Source: Bryopsis sp. KO-2023
Taxonomy: Eukaryota > Chlorophyta > Ulvophyceae > Bryopsidales > Bryopsidaceae
Direction of reading: 5' to 3'
Assembly: GCA_030272585.1 (NCBI GenBank)
Contig: BSYQ01000009.1
Span: 5,208,001 to 5,272,000 of the forward strand
Length of the DNA: 64,000 nucleotides
Of the stretch, positions 24,720 to 37,348 are shown piece after piece (within the stretch, counting starts at the first letter, position 1; each line of letters opens with the position of its first letter). The position numbers and the translations under genes were made by a program. The notes beneath the pieces were generated by a model. That model made no database searches. It saw only the letters and a list, made by a program, of their open reading frames with translations, and was not told where the DNA came from.

Positions 24720-27700
24720 TCACACCATATTTCTCCCCTTGAACTCATGTCTCACCACCGTCAGATTCTGCAGGACAAAATCGTAAAATGTCAAAATGAC
24801 ACCGGAAAATAGCACACCACACCCAGAAAATTCTTCAAAATATTGTTTCAAAGGGTTTTGTAATCTTTTTCAGGTTTTTTTAATCCTTTATAGTTTTGTT
24901 TAATCATTTAAAGTTTTCTAGAATCATTTCAAACTTTTTTTTATTCATTAAAAACCTCCATTTTGTTATCTGTCCGTGAAAACATGTACCTTTGATGCAA
25001 TTAAAACGGGGGGGGGGAAATCAAGATGGCCTTCCGAAACAATACCTGAGTGAATTTGTCTCTATTTTTAGCTTCCAGGTTGTAAAGGACTCCATTCATG
25101 AGTTTATCCAAGCAGTTCGCCACAGCTTGCTGTCGGTCAGCGGGCTGACTCCTGATAAACTCCCCTTTCATATTTTTGAAATGTTCATCGCTTATCAAAA
25201 TCAAACTCAGCATCGGCCGACTGAAGCTCCACATGCTGGGGCACTCCTCCTGAAAGAAGGAGAAAAAAACGAAGTCGACCAAAAAATTCTGGCTTTCAAT
25301 TCCTCTCTAAAATCGGAAATTGCTCAAAACCACACTGTTTGACAGAGCAGAATTCATATGGAAGAATTGCAATGAACGATCCTTTGAAGGGCAAACTGGA
25401 GATGTGACTTACGAACAAAACCGTCTCGAAAAGGGTTTGCAGCATGGAGGGAAACATCTCCGGCCAACTCCGCACATGATCGGCCAGCGCTTGTGCTGCG
25501 CCGGGAGGATTCCCGACGTCTGCCGCCGAAACCACATGCCTGAAATAATACGCCGCCAGGTTGTCGATCGCAGTCGCGCACTGCGCAGAAACGCTCACTT
25601 CCAAAGCTTTCAAGCCGGTTTCCAAAGACGTCATGATGAAGCTAAAGGTGGGCCGATCGCATTTCGCCACGACGGGAATGTGGTGGTGGCACAAGACGTC
25701 CAGAAGGGAGAAATAAGCCTTGGAAATCTTACGATACGCGATGATGTCCGGCAAGGGAACGGACAGCGCCATCTTCAGAGAAATGTCCAGTGCATTCTGC
25801 CTCCCCCAAGAAATACATAGCCATCCAAAATCAACATGCATGCAGTCAAATGCTCAAGGGGGCTTTTTCTTCTTCATAACATACGAAACTGACGAGAAAA
25901 CAGGGATCAGCAAATTTGTTTATTTATATTTAATTCCTACGTATTTTTTGTATTTTTCATTATATTTTTATATATTTTTTAATTTGAAGGAGTGCGGATG
26001 GGGGAGAATCAACCCTTCTGCAAACTCACATTGAGGGCTGGATCGCCATAGAGCTCAAACACCCCGAACAAAACATAGTTGCCAGCAAGGGCCCTCATCA
26101 AAATGTTTAAGCAGATCCATATTCCCTTGTATCGATTTTGATAATCGTTTCCTCCAGCTGATTGCACCAACACTCGCTGTCCGAACGCCATCAACACCTC
26201 GGACACCTTTCATAAACAAACCACCAGAATTAAAAAAAAACATACAAAGAAATCACGGGAAATAACCGCCATCGGCACCTCAAGGCCCCTTCAGAAAAAC
26301 CACCACCAGAAAAAAAAAAGAAAAGAAAAGAAATCAGGAGAAATGTCCCCTGACACTCCAGTTATGTGCAGCCTCTCTTGAGAACTGATTTGGAATTTCT
26401 CCACGAAAACAGTTTTTTTTTTTTTTAAATCCGTGATAATTTACGAAAGAGAAAGAATCGAAAATTTATTTTGCTTGAGAAAAACAATCAAATCGGAAAA
26501 TCATTATTGAGCTATCAAAAATTGCGATAAACTGTTCACCTGACGAAAAAGCAAGATTCCATTCGGCGACGAGTGTTCAAACGTCACTCGCTGAGTCTTG
26601 TTCAACACAAATTCCATCATGAATTTCAACACGGGCGTCGTTACAGCTGGCTGGTCAGACCAGGCCTCCAGGCATCTTGTTATCACAGGAAAATGTGCAG
26701 GATGGAGCCAATCAAACACCAGACCTATAATCCACACAACACCAAATGCTTGAAACGACATATTAAAACACTACGATTTTTTCATATCAAAAATCAGAAA
26801 CGAATGCAGCCCTGGATTTGCCCCAGCCCTGATTGAAATCTACCAGAGGTGGATACCATAGGTTCGCCTGGAGTTGGTGGCTTGAACGATTCCACGCAAA
26901 TCTCGGAAAAGGCAAATCACTGTGTCCTGCGGCACGTTGCTTCTCAATGCCCCTGCATCCGTGGAATTGTTACTGGCTGCGTGGATTCCTTGCAACACCT
27001 AGGCAGATAATAATCATTGAATTAAAAAAGCGCCCACATCACTAAAATTCGGACTACTATTTTCGAATTTTTTTTTCGATTATTTTGTTTGTTCTTTTCG
27101 ACTGCAAAAACAAAATTCCGTCTTTTTTCACTTGCGTGGCTTCTAGAACTGATTATATTCAGCTGGCTGGATTTTTCTCAAGGGGCTCATGTATGGCCGT
27201 CGTCGGGCAAGTTTTGCCTGATGTAAATTAAACATTCATTCATGCCATCATATAGGTACCCCCCCCCCAAAAAAAAAAAAAAAAAAAACTAAAAAAAATT
27301 AATAAATATGTATAAAAAAAATATTTTCTAGTTATTTTTTTTAAATAACAAGAAATAAACAATAGTATCAGGTGGTGGTGCAAATTTTGACTCTGTGAGT
27401 CGGAGCCCACCTGTTGAAGCGGGGCAACGAATGTCTTGAACTTCGCCGGTGTGTCCTCCAGAAACAGAAGCTTTCCCAAAGTGCAATAGAACTTGGTACG
27501 ATTTCGGAAGTTTACGGGCTCTCTCAAAAAGGAAAAGTCATTGTTGTGATTTGTCAACAATTGGGTGATGGTCTCCAGTCCCAACAATAATTTTCCACTC
27601 ATAAAGCCACCAGCAAGCTCCTGTTGAAAAAAAAACAAAGCAAAAAAAACAAGGGGTTGAATTCTTGCTGTGCATATTCCGGCAACATAAGAGAACCAGG

Positions 27701-30700
27701 AGCGACTGGAATACAGCAATCAACTTTTTTGTTTTTCCGATAAGAAAATTGACGGAAAATGAAAAAACAACTAAAAATTTTGGAAAAAAATAGACATCCA
27801 GTAGTGAGAACATGTTTCCATCTGTGTTCCTGCTTGCTCCAAAGATCAATTTTTCAATTTTCTTTTTTTCAATTTTTTGTGTTGAAAAGTTAACTAAATG
27901 CGTGCTAATATTCAATGCCCTTTTTTCGTGGGAAAAAAATAAATCCTCGTTCTGATGGTGAAAATATCATTGCTGATTCGATGGAAAAAATGAGTAAACC
28001 AAAGAAAGAAAAACATACATATCCCTAAACATCTTTTTCTAGCACAAAAAAAATGCCTCTGCTCCCAACTGACCTGAAACAAGTTGAGGGTTGCATTAAT
28101 GACGTCTTCGCACGATCCATACATTTGCAAATTCAAAGCCACTTTCTTCACCATGATTTCCAGCACAGCGTTGTGGGTTTTTAAACCCACATTATCCCCC
28201 AGTCGCATGAAAACCTGCGAAAACTTGACATTCTTTTCTCAAAAAAAAAAAATGCACACAAAAAGATGGGTGTCTTATTACATCTCGTGACAGCGAAAAT
28301 TCACAAACAAAATGACGGACGATTACGTTCTTTTGTATTTGTGACCTCGCCCCCCCCCAAAAAAAAACAAAACAAAAAAAACATATATATATATATATAT
28401 GTAAGAAAAAAGATTTGCTTTCCCCTGCTCAGGGGCTGGCTGCATCGGTACTTCATTTCTTCATCAAGAAAGCAGGATTAAATTCATTTTTTCGAATCTA
28501 AATTGTGATATAATTTCACTTTTCTAATTTCTTTTAAAAAAATATATATATATTCATTATATTTTTATTGAATTGTGATTCCTCTTTTTACAAATATCTC
28601 TTTTTCATAAATTTCTTGCTCAACGAAATCCTAGACCATCACAGAATGTATAAATTTCTCCCCCAATTAAAAAAACAACAAAAAAAAAACGGAAACTGGA
28701 TTCTAAAACCCCTCACTAAAACTAAGAAAAGAAATTTATAAGAAATTTCTTGATTTCTTTTCTGAGCACGATTAAACAAAGCTAGTTTTCTAATTTCTAT
28801 TTTATTTATTTTTCTCCACAAGTTATATTGTGATACCTTGGACGACATCATGACCTGCTCTCCAACGTATATCTTCCTGAAATTTTGGAAAAAATTGAGC
28901 AGCGAAATATCCAGCCTTTGCCTCGAAATTTCCTCGGATCGACCCGTTCGATAGCACTCCTCCAATATGTTCAAAAGCCGAAACACCCGTGACGACAGCT
29001 CTCCATCCAACAAATCCTGAAACATTTTTTAAAAAAGACAAAAGAAAAAGCAACTGTGCATATGTGAGTCCACCACTTGTCTGAAAAAAAAACAGCCAAA
29101 AAACAGCCAAAAAACAGCCAAAAAACAGCCAAAAAACACCCTCCCTCCAAAGTATAGTGATATTAATTTTTCCAATTAATTTTCGAGGGGTGCTTCCCTT
29201 GTGATTATCTGAGGGAGGATAGAGTGACTGTTGATGAACGAGGATGTTGGGTTAATCGTTTTGCCAGTTCTTAAAAACAAAAGAATTTGCACACTGGATA
29301 TCCTCGACAAGCATGATTTTGTAATGGAACGACGGGCATCGAATTTCCCACCTGAACTTCATTGCTAGCGGTTGGTCGCCCTCTAATGATGCTACTGATA
29401 ATATACACCATCCAAGTCAACTGCCCCTCCATAATCGCAATTCTCTGTTTCTCTGTTTATAAAAAAAGGAAAAAAACAAACAAACACGAAAGAAACACAA
29501 CACAAACTCAGAAAACTCAAATTTCTCACTTTTTTTGTTATTTTTCTTAAAGTGACAAGTAAAAAAAAAAAAAAAGATTCAGGAAAACAGTGAGAAAAGG
29601 GTTTCGAAAAAAAGTGTACCTTGCGGCTGTGGGGGTTGCTGGAATGCTTGCAAGAGAGGATCCAACATATTGAGGAGTATCCTTGCGGTGTCTTCAAATT
29701 TAAATCTGCACAATTGGGGTATGGAATCCAATTGCTCTTGCAGTTGACCTTCGTCATCCAAGGGGTCCTCTGTGATTCCGTTTTGCACAACATCCTCCAC
29801 CGACTGCAATCTATCAACAAATTCAACACAATGAAATAAACAAATCCAAATACGAATGCATAAAGCACAGACGCATTCTGTCCTGGTCGAATTTTCAAAA
29901 AAAAAAGAGAATTCAAAAAAAAAAATGCAAAAATGCAAAAAAAATTGAAAAATGCAAAAAAAAAGGAAAATAATCCTTTTCATTTTTTATTTTTTCCCCA
30001 AAAAATTTAAAAGAAGACTATATTTCGCACACCTTGTATGAATGTATGTGCTGACGATATCTGGAACTTTTGTATCCAAGAGCGGAGGGGTTTCCACTTT
30101 CAAGTATGGAACAGAGGTCACCAATCTGGACCATAAATAAAGCAGGTAATAAACGCTGCCCCCCGCCCACCTCCATTGTGTCAAAGACTCCCTGGTGAAG
30201 TGTGCCAGCAGGTCTATCCAATCCGGATACTTATCACTGCACACCTGCCATTTTGTCCTTTTAGTTACCACCACTGTTGAACCAATCAATCTCCAGCAGC
30301 CGACCGATCGGTGAGGGGAAAAAGATATGCAAATTCAAACAACTTGAAACAGAGTGCTCGGGTGGGGGGGAAAATAAGAAAAAAAAATGAATCAAATTGA
30401 AACACAGTCCTTGGGTGGGGGGAAAGAAAGAAAAGAAATGAAAAGAAAATGAAAACAGAGTGCTTGGAATGGCCAAAAAAAACGAAATGGACACACTGAG
30501 TTGCGTTAATCCCCTCCACCAAAAAAATTGAAAATGGTGTTGCATGGCTGACTCACCAGGTCTGGCAGATTGAAATTTGCTTTGAGCCTTCCCAACAGCT
30601 TACAAAATTCGTTATAGTTTTGAATTTCGTTCAAGCCGCTCTGCGTCCTGAGGACGTCTGTGGTGGAAGCCAACATTCTGTCTAAAAACTTCAATCGCTC

Positions 30701-33532
30701 TGCCTCCACTTGAAAAATAGACCTCCGGACGGATGCCAGTCTGACTAAGCATTCCATGGCCATATTTGAAAGAGGGGGGGTTGTGGAGATGTAATACTTG
30801 TGGAAAATTTCAATCGTTGTGGGGTCTTCGACAGCAGGTCGCCAAGCTTGGGGTATCTATTTTTTGAAAACAAACAGAAAGGTTTCTTGGTGAACTAACC
30901 GTAATGACAAGAATTTCACAGTGGATTCCGACGAAGTTTTCAAATTCATTGGAAAGGTTTGTTTTCATTTGCACGCACATGTGCCTTTTTTTCACGGAGA
31001 GCTGCATCAATTTCAAAATTTGGACACACACATATGTATCCTACTTAGATAATATAAATTTTTGAAAAATTCTTTTTTTTCCTGTGTCAGACAAGAACAA
31101 GAATTTAGCGGCATTGCCAGAATACGCTGCTGGAGGTTCCGTATTTCAATTCTGAAATAAGGAAACTGACCTGAATGGTACCGGGTTCATCGGAGCATTC
31201 GTCCACACAAGTCCCCACAAAGTCGAAAGATAAACATACCAACGCGAGTTGAAGGCTCTGTACATTCAAAAACACACACACAGAGATAGAAAAAAAAAAC
31301 CAATTAGTACATTCAAAAACACACACACAGAAAAAAAAAAGACTGATTCAATAAAAGAGAATACAGAGTGATTCAACTGCCACGATGTTCGGAGGGGGGG
31401 CTGCTAGCAGCTGGGTACAACCAACTGTTCATAACAGAAAAGCATGAGAGAGAGAGTTTCTTTCTTGATCAAAACCAATTTCATCAGGGGTTCCCCTTCA
31501 AAACACTGTCGCAAGAATTGATGTTCCAACCCCCCCCACACACACTAAAAAAAATTCACCTGCTCCTTCAGCTTCTTTTCAGTTTCCTGCTCCGTGAGAG
31601 TGTCTTTCAACTGCCGGAGACAAGTTATCGCGATTTGAAAAATTTTGTACAGTTCCCGATCTCTGAACGCCACCGCCGTCTTCCTGTGCACTTGCAAAAC
31701 TTTTCCAGTTCTTTTGGGCTGTTGATTCATGTCTGACACCAGAGCAGACAGGATTTTCAACCCCAGCAGGTAATGCTGAGGCGAGCCCTGACCTCCCCTT
31801 TCCAATAGTTGTTTTGCAGAATCCACGATCGTCCTTTGCTGTTCGTTTTCGAACCAACCCAGCTTTGTTGTTCGGCACAGCAGTTGAATGAGGGACGTCA
31901 CCACATACGGCTCCAGATTTCCACACCGACTGTTGAAAAAAAAATGAAATTATCATTATTGTTATTATTCGGTCAAGAAAAAAAAGAGAAAAAAAAGGGA
32001 GTCGAATTGCATCGAAGTTTTCACTCACAACCTCTTTACAAAAAGAAATTTTGATAACGTATGCAGATGCATTCCTGTGAATTTCTTTTTCGAGTTTTAT
32101 TTTTTGGCCAGATGCGTTACACACACATTCCGAGATGTACCAAGCGCTGTTAAAATAGTCGTTTTCTTTTGTGGGGTCAATCTCCTACAAATCAAATTTA
32201 AACATGTGCTAGTGTGTTGCAGAGGAAATTGCAGTGGAGCAGTTGGAAGAAAGAGGGCTATCGGATTCGGGTTCAAAAATGCATCCAGCAAATGAAACTC
32301 ACGTGTCCAAATACTGAAGGAAATAGTTCCGCATTTCCAGCTTCATCATAGAGCTTCAGAAACCCCAAATCCAAAAATAGGTTTTTAGAACATTTAAAAA
32401 AACAAAAAATAGAAAACAAAAACAAAACTCACATCAGCCTCGCTTGCATTCCACAGATCATATCGGTTGTGAATTTTTTTTGGAAACCGTTTTTTTCTCC
32501 AATTGAAGGATCTCAACCAAAATGCAGATTTGATCCACAGGGGAGAAGGAAATATCAATGTGACATTTGTAAGATATAAAAAATCAGGTGTTTTTTTTTT
32601 TAATCTCAAAAATTGAAAAAAGAAATTCAATCTTTCGATTACCCAAGCCGCCTAGGAAAAAAAGTGTGTTGATGGAACTCACACTTTTATCCACAATACA
32701 GACCTGGGCAAAATACATATGTAGCATTCTTGGAATTTTTTACTTTCTATATATACAGAGATATATATATATATTTTTTTTTTGGGGGGGGGGCAGAAGA
32801 ATAAAGATATAATATTTATTCACTTATAACATATATGTGTAGCTCTTGTAAACACCACCTTGGAACTTTCTATATCTGGTAGTGAGAAAAAGAATAGAAA
32901 CGGTGGTTGAGAAAAAACTCGACAGGATTTTCTCCCCCTCTCACCTAACCGACTGCTCCGTAACCATCCGCAACAGACTCGAGGACGCCAATAGCTGGGC
33001 ATAAGGGTTTTGAGATGTGTCCAGCAGCGTCTGATGCCGTCCAAAAGATGCACCGACAAAAGAAGACGTCAAATATGCACCCAACGCTTTCAATTCTCCC
33101 CCTCTTCAGTTTTTATTTCCCCCAAAACGAATAGAATGAAAAAAAACAAAGAGCATGAGAGGAAGCGAGGAAGCAATCTAGATTCACCTTGCAGGTGGGT
33201 ATATGCTCCGTCGATTGGCCAAGCACCTGGAGATAGTCCTCCGCTTGTTTTCGGACCTCAGGAACCTGCAGACGCAATAAAACAGAAGTGCTCAATTTTC
33301 ATCGGAACAAAATAAAAACCTAAATCAAAGCGCTCGCTCAATGAAAGGGAGCACGTTTGAAAGTCAGCGCGTCTCGTGTCGAGTTTTGTCGACGCCTCGT
33401 CGATCAACTGCGCGGAGCTCATTCCCCAGGGAGACTGCTGAAATAGGCCAATCGCGAACCAGGAGCGTTCCGTGCCTGCGAAGTGTAGAGACAGTCGCAC
33501 AGTTGCTCCAACTGGGGTAGCTGCATCTGCAT
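24720..33532 (-). CDS. XPO7: Exportin-7 (importin-beta family nuclear export receptor)
   Basis: RanGTP-dependent nuclear transport receptor. Nineteen exons on the minus strand: 33532-33476, 33265-33188, 33030-32945, 32353-32303, 31929-31560, 31257-31171, 30856-30557, 30244-30034, 29810-29620, about 29457-29352, 29017-28837, 28214-28071, 27620-27411, 26998-26857, 26724-26540, 26206-26030, 25796-25413, 25249-25046, 24767-24720. The product is about 1070 residues; human XPO7 has 1087. It follows XPO7 along its length: LPQLEQLCDCLYTSQ at the start, MRNYFLQYLDT, TTKLGWFENEQQ, CLSFDFVGTCVDECSDE, ECLVRLASVRRSIF, EFCKLLGRLKANFNLPDL, QNFRKIYVGEQV, EHSSPNGILLFRQ, NYVLFGVFELYGDPALN and a final KNRDKFTQ block. 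Exon 1 seems to end at CAG before GCACGG, a GC-AG intron, because this gives gap-free alignment with exon 2. Introns are AT-rich with long homopolymers. Confidence 0.94.
29093..29136. repeat. 11-bp tandem repeat CAGCCAAAAAA
   Basis: Four perfect CAGCC-A6 units, spaced 11 bp, in an exportin-7 intron next to the exon that starts at 29017. Confidence 0.85.
31260..31332. repeat. Direct repeat of about 25 bp
   Basis: GTACATTCAAAAACACACAC with its CAGA tail occurs at 31260-31284 and again at 31308-31332, period 48 bp, in an exportin-7 intron just upstream of the exon that begins at 31257. Confidence 0.8.
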
Positions 33533-34845
33533 GGTCCCGTTGTCCATTCTCGCTCAAATTGTAAGCGGGATCCCTGCTCGCCCAAGGAAATCCAAAGATT
33601 CGCCTCCTATGGAGCTGATCCCCAGAACAACTCCAAAAGCGTCGGATAGACAAACGGAGTGCACCGAGCTTTCCGGAAAAGAAAAAAACAACAACGAGGG
33701 CACGTCCGTCGATAGACAAACCCCGAGCGATCCGAGGCTGAATCTCTTGAACGCCCCGCAACGGAAAAACCAGCTGAGAGCTTCGTTCGCCAGCGAGGGT
33801 GCAGTGCTTTCGGATCCACCGCGCACGACAGAAACGCGTCGAAGGTGCGGAAAACTCAGTACACGAAGAGATGAACTAATTGATTCTGTTGCTAAAGACA
33901 ACAGAAAATGTTAATTTAAGAAAATGGGAGAAATGGGGAGCTTGATTTGCATCTGGTTGGATTTTCCTCCTTTCTTTTCGTGTTTTCGTTTCCTCACCAC
34001 TCCTGCAACGACAGTGGCGAATTCTTCCGCTCATGAATTGTAAGTTCGTTGCAGAACTGGACACAGAAGATAAAGAGATGTCTACCCGAGATGCTTATCC
34101 TTGTGGCTTTTTTTCTGTAGGTTATTTTTGCTGTCTGTTACACTTTGAAGTAGGCTGAATTGAACTGTTTTTTTGGGTGTCTGTTACACTTTGAAGGGAA
34201 CAAAATGCAGATTTTGAAGTCTAGATTTACAATCACCCCTATCCTCCCATGGTCTCACCCCCCCCCCCCCCCCTCTTTTCATGAGCAACCGGAATGTGCA
34301 TCATTTCCCTCCCCCCTTTTGTGGACCCGACTCTATTCTTGCCAAGAATTACAACTACGAATTTCAACATCTAGTCCCTCTCCTTTTCCTAGAGTACTTA
34401 ATGTAGAGTCAAAGAAGCCCACCATTCGTCTTGGATGCATAAAACACTACTTTAAAACGACAGTTTTTCCCTGCTCTCTCTTCCACCAGGAGGTCTCCCT
34501 CAATACGAGAAGAAAAAAAATACCCTCAATGCCCTAAGAAATCAAAAACGATCAACCCTGGCAACCCCAAAACTGACTCCAGATTCTTGTCCTCTTTTTT
34601 CAAATTTCCGTGGATTTATGGAGAAAAAAAAATGACAAGACACTTCACTTGCTACTGCAACCTCAAAAAGATATTTAAAAAAAATAAAATCAGCCTTTCA
34701 ACGAAACTGATCCCCACATGATACTACGTAGTCGACTTACACTCACACTTTTTTTTACCCACATTCACACTTTTTTTATACCATCCTCCACCCAGCCCCA
34801 ACCCCTGCACAATTCAGAAAACCCACCAACCCAGGCGACATACCC
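33533..34845. other. Intergenic region between XPO7 start and ING stop
   Basis: About 1.3 kb. The first 400 bp (33533-33930) are GC-richer and should contain the exportin-7 promoter and leader. The remainder is AT-rich with poly-C at about 34259-34273 and a short direct repeat TCTGTTACACTTTGAAG at about 34133 and 34178. No conserved protein is apparent in either strand. Confidence 0.45.
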
Positions 34846-37250
34846 TCACCCTCCATTCGTAGCAGGCTCTTCTTTGCCTCTACAAATTGGGCAATACCAT
34901 TTTGTTTTCGGCAAATCTGCTTTAGTCATGCCGACGCAATCGTAATGAAACCATTCGTAGGGGCATTTCGGATTGTCGCAAGAAATCATATCACCGAAAG
35001 CAACTTGCTGACACCAGCAATACACAGGCTCCGAATCCTCGACGATAAACGCCTTGGGAAATGGTTGCGAACTGGAGGGGCCTGGAAATCTGAAACAAAA
35101 CGTCCAATGCCGTTGAGAGGGGGGTTCAAGAAATGAACATACTCCTCATCATAATTCAATAGAATTAAAAATAAAATAAATATAGTTAAAAATAAAAAAC
35201 CATCATGTTTCAAAAACATTTCTGACTTTTTAAACATGAACACACAACTCTGCTCCTTCTCCTAAAAAGTCATTGGAAAAAAAAAAAAAAAAAAATCGCT
35301 GAGAATTTTGATTAGAACAGCTGGCTTGCCATTGTTTCTTCGGAAAAGAAACTGGCTCTCTTGATATGTGTTGCAAAAAACGATGTCCCTTTTATTTCAC
35401 CTGAAAAACGATAATGGCGGAAAAGGAATCGGTGGCATCGTGGGGCAACCGAACATCATAGGCCCTCCAGCATAGGGAGGACACAGTCGAGGCGGCATTC
35501 GCCGCCTCTTGTGTTTCGAAGGATCCTGCACCCCGTTGGATAGAACCCCGTTCAGCATCCCATTTCGAGGCCTGGTCTGCTTGGTTTTCGAGAAACCCTC
35601 TGATTGCAGCATTCCCTGCCGAGTCGATAAGTCAGGACAGGCAGGGTCTCTCGGGGGCATGCTAGCTTCGCACATCGATATCCGATGGTCCAGTTCGCGA
35701 ACCACCCTGTCGAGCAAATCGTACCCTTGTTGGGCAATCACAATCTGCATCAACAACCAACACAGTTCTCCGTTTGTCTGGTTTTTTTGTTTCAAGAAAC
35801 AAACTGGATCGTGAAATGCACGGCAATGTGCAACGCACTAAGGTATAGGGCTAATAAATCTGATAATTCCCTGAATTTCTAAATTGTTCGAAATGATGAA
35901 TTTAATGCGTTCAATAACAGACTAGCTTGTTTCAGGATCCACGCTCGAGTGTTCGAGAAAGAGATGCTGGGGTCGTCAATTCGTTTTTGGTTTCATTTTT
36001 ATTATTTGAACACCCATTTTGTCGATTGCTTCTATATTTTCAGTTTCTGATGAACTCCAAGATTTTATCAGAGGAGCAGGGGGGGGGGGGGGGATCTACA
36101 TATTCAGTAATAAATCCGGTGACATGGACATATATGGCTTTTGGAAAAAACCCAGTTCCACTTGTTTCACTTGCAACGACCAGACAGAACTGGCGTTTTC
36201 ATGCATAGAAATTTCTCTCACCGGAAAAAAAGACTTGAAATAAATTAAATGAAATATTTAAAAAACGCCTTCTTTCCCTAAAATGTTCCATTGTGAAAGC
36301 CACAGTGCAAATAAATCCTCTATCGTTGGGTTCCCTGATCTAGCAGCATTTTCGTTAAAAATGGAAATCAAAGGGTTGCAATATCCTTCTGGGAACTTCT
36401 GGGAGCTGATGGGACATTTTCAGCTAAGACAGAAATTGATGAAACTGTCAATTCTCTATGTCTGACATGATGCAGGGACCAGCAGACGATCAGCAAAGAT
36501 TTTGTAGATGGAAGGCAAGAGCGAAAAAGACGAAACTGGCCCGCGGAAAAAGGGGAGTCCGCTGAGCTCAAAGGAACAACGAACGCCCGACACAAGGAAA
36601 AAACTTGTTTCTTACGGGGGGGGCTGAGTGATCATCCACCAGAACAAGAGGTTCTTTTCCGGATAGGTGCCGCTCTGTCTCACCTTCGTTTCGTTGATGT
36701 TTCGGATTTCCGCCACGGCCTTGTTGATTTTCTTGTCCGCATTTCGCGCTTGCTTTTGCAAAGCTTTGCTGGGTTTCTTTCTCTTAAGCTTCTTGGCCTT
36801 GTCCTCAACGGCGGAGAAGTCCTTTTCCAACTCCTTCGTCCGTTCAGCGCCCTCCTTGTCCAAATCCTTCAGCAAATCGTACAGTCTCCAAACGTCTGAA
36901 CGCAGGCTATCGTTCCGAGACAGAAATTCCTCCACGCCCAGCTCCAACTCCCCGGGTCCCGCACGTTTCCGTTTCCTACCCGGTCGACCAATCCTCCTAT
37001 CCGCCATCACCCTGGACCCCGTTTCGTTCTGAAACCCTTCGTTACGTTTCCCGATTTCACCAAACACGGGGGTAAACCTGTCCAGATACTTCCGCAGCGC
37101 GTCCCTGTAGCAATCCACCCCGTTCGGACGTCTCTGTAGCGAGAAATTATCCAGCGAAAGACGCGGACCCACGAACTCTCCTTGCCAGCTTCGCTCAGCC
37201 ATGAAGGCGGATTCCCAAACGCAAACGAGCATGCGATTTGACGTGTCCAT
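34846..37250 (-). CDS. ING-family protein with PHD finger
   Basis: Inhibitor-of-growth proteins read H3K4me3 through a C-terminal PHD finger and recruit histone acetyltransferase or deacetylase complexes. Three exons on the minus strand: 37250-36684, 35744-35401, 35089-34846. The N-terminal exon includes [18 protein letters not shown] and a long Lys-rich helical stretch, in the place of the ING dimerisation domain. Exon 2 continues it with [18 protein letters not shown], the most ING-like part, followed by a basic, Pro-rich linker. Exon 3 holds the complete Cys4-His-Cys3 PHD finger: [17 protein letters not shown], then [13 protein letters not shown] and KWYCPICRG, close to the stop. The protein is 384 residues from the ATG at 37250 or 368 from the ATG at 37202; the family usually has 190-420. 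It is divergent from the CIR_N gene. Which ING subgroup it belongs to is not clear. Confidence 0.88.
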
Positions 37251-37348
37251 GCCAATTCTTCGCACTTAGTAACCAAACGATCGCTCGTTCTATTTTTGGA
37301 ATCCCACATTTTGTCCGTCTGGATCTCCTCTCTCGTCTGGAATGCCCC
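37251..37348. promoter_or_regulatory. Compact bidirectional promoter ING / CIR_N gene
   Basis: Only 98 bp (146 bp if ING starts at 37202) separate divergent ATGs of a chromatin reader and a putative splicing factor. Both leaders must be very short or overlap. No TATA box is visible. Confidence 0.5.

Noticed and set aside
24880-24960. Loose tandem repeat of TTTAATC/AGTTTT words
   Set aside because: Too degenerate and low-complexity to call a repeat array.
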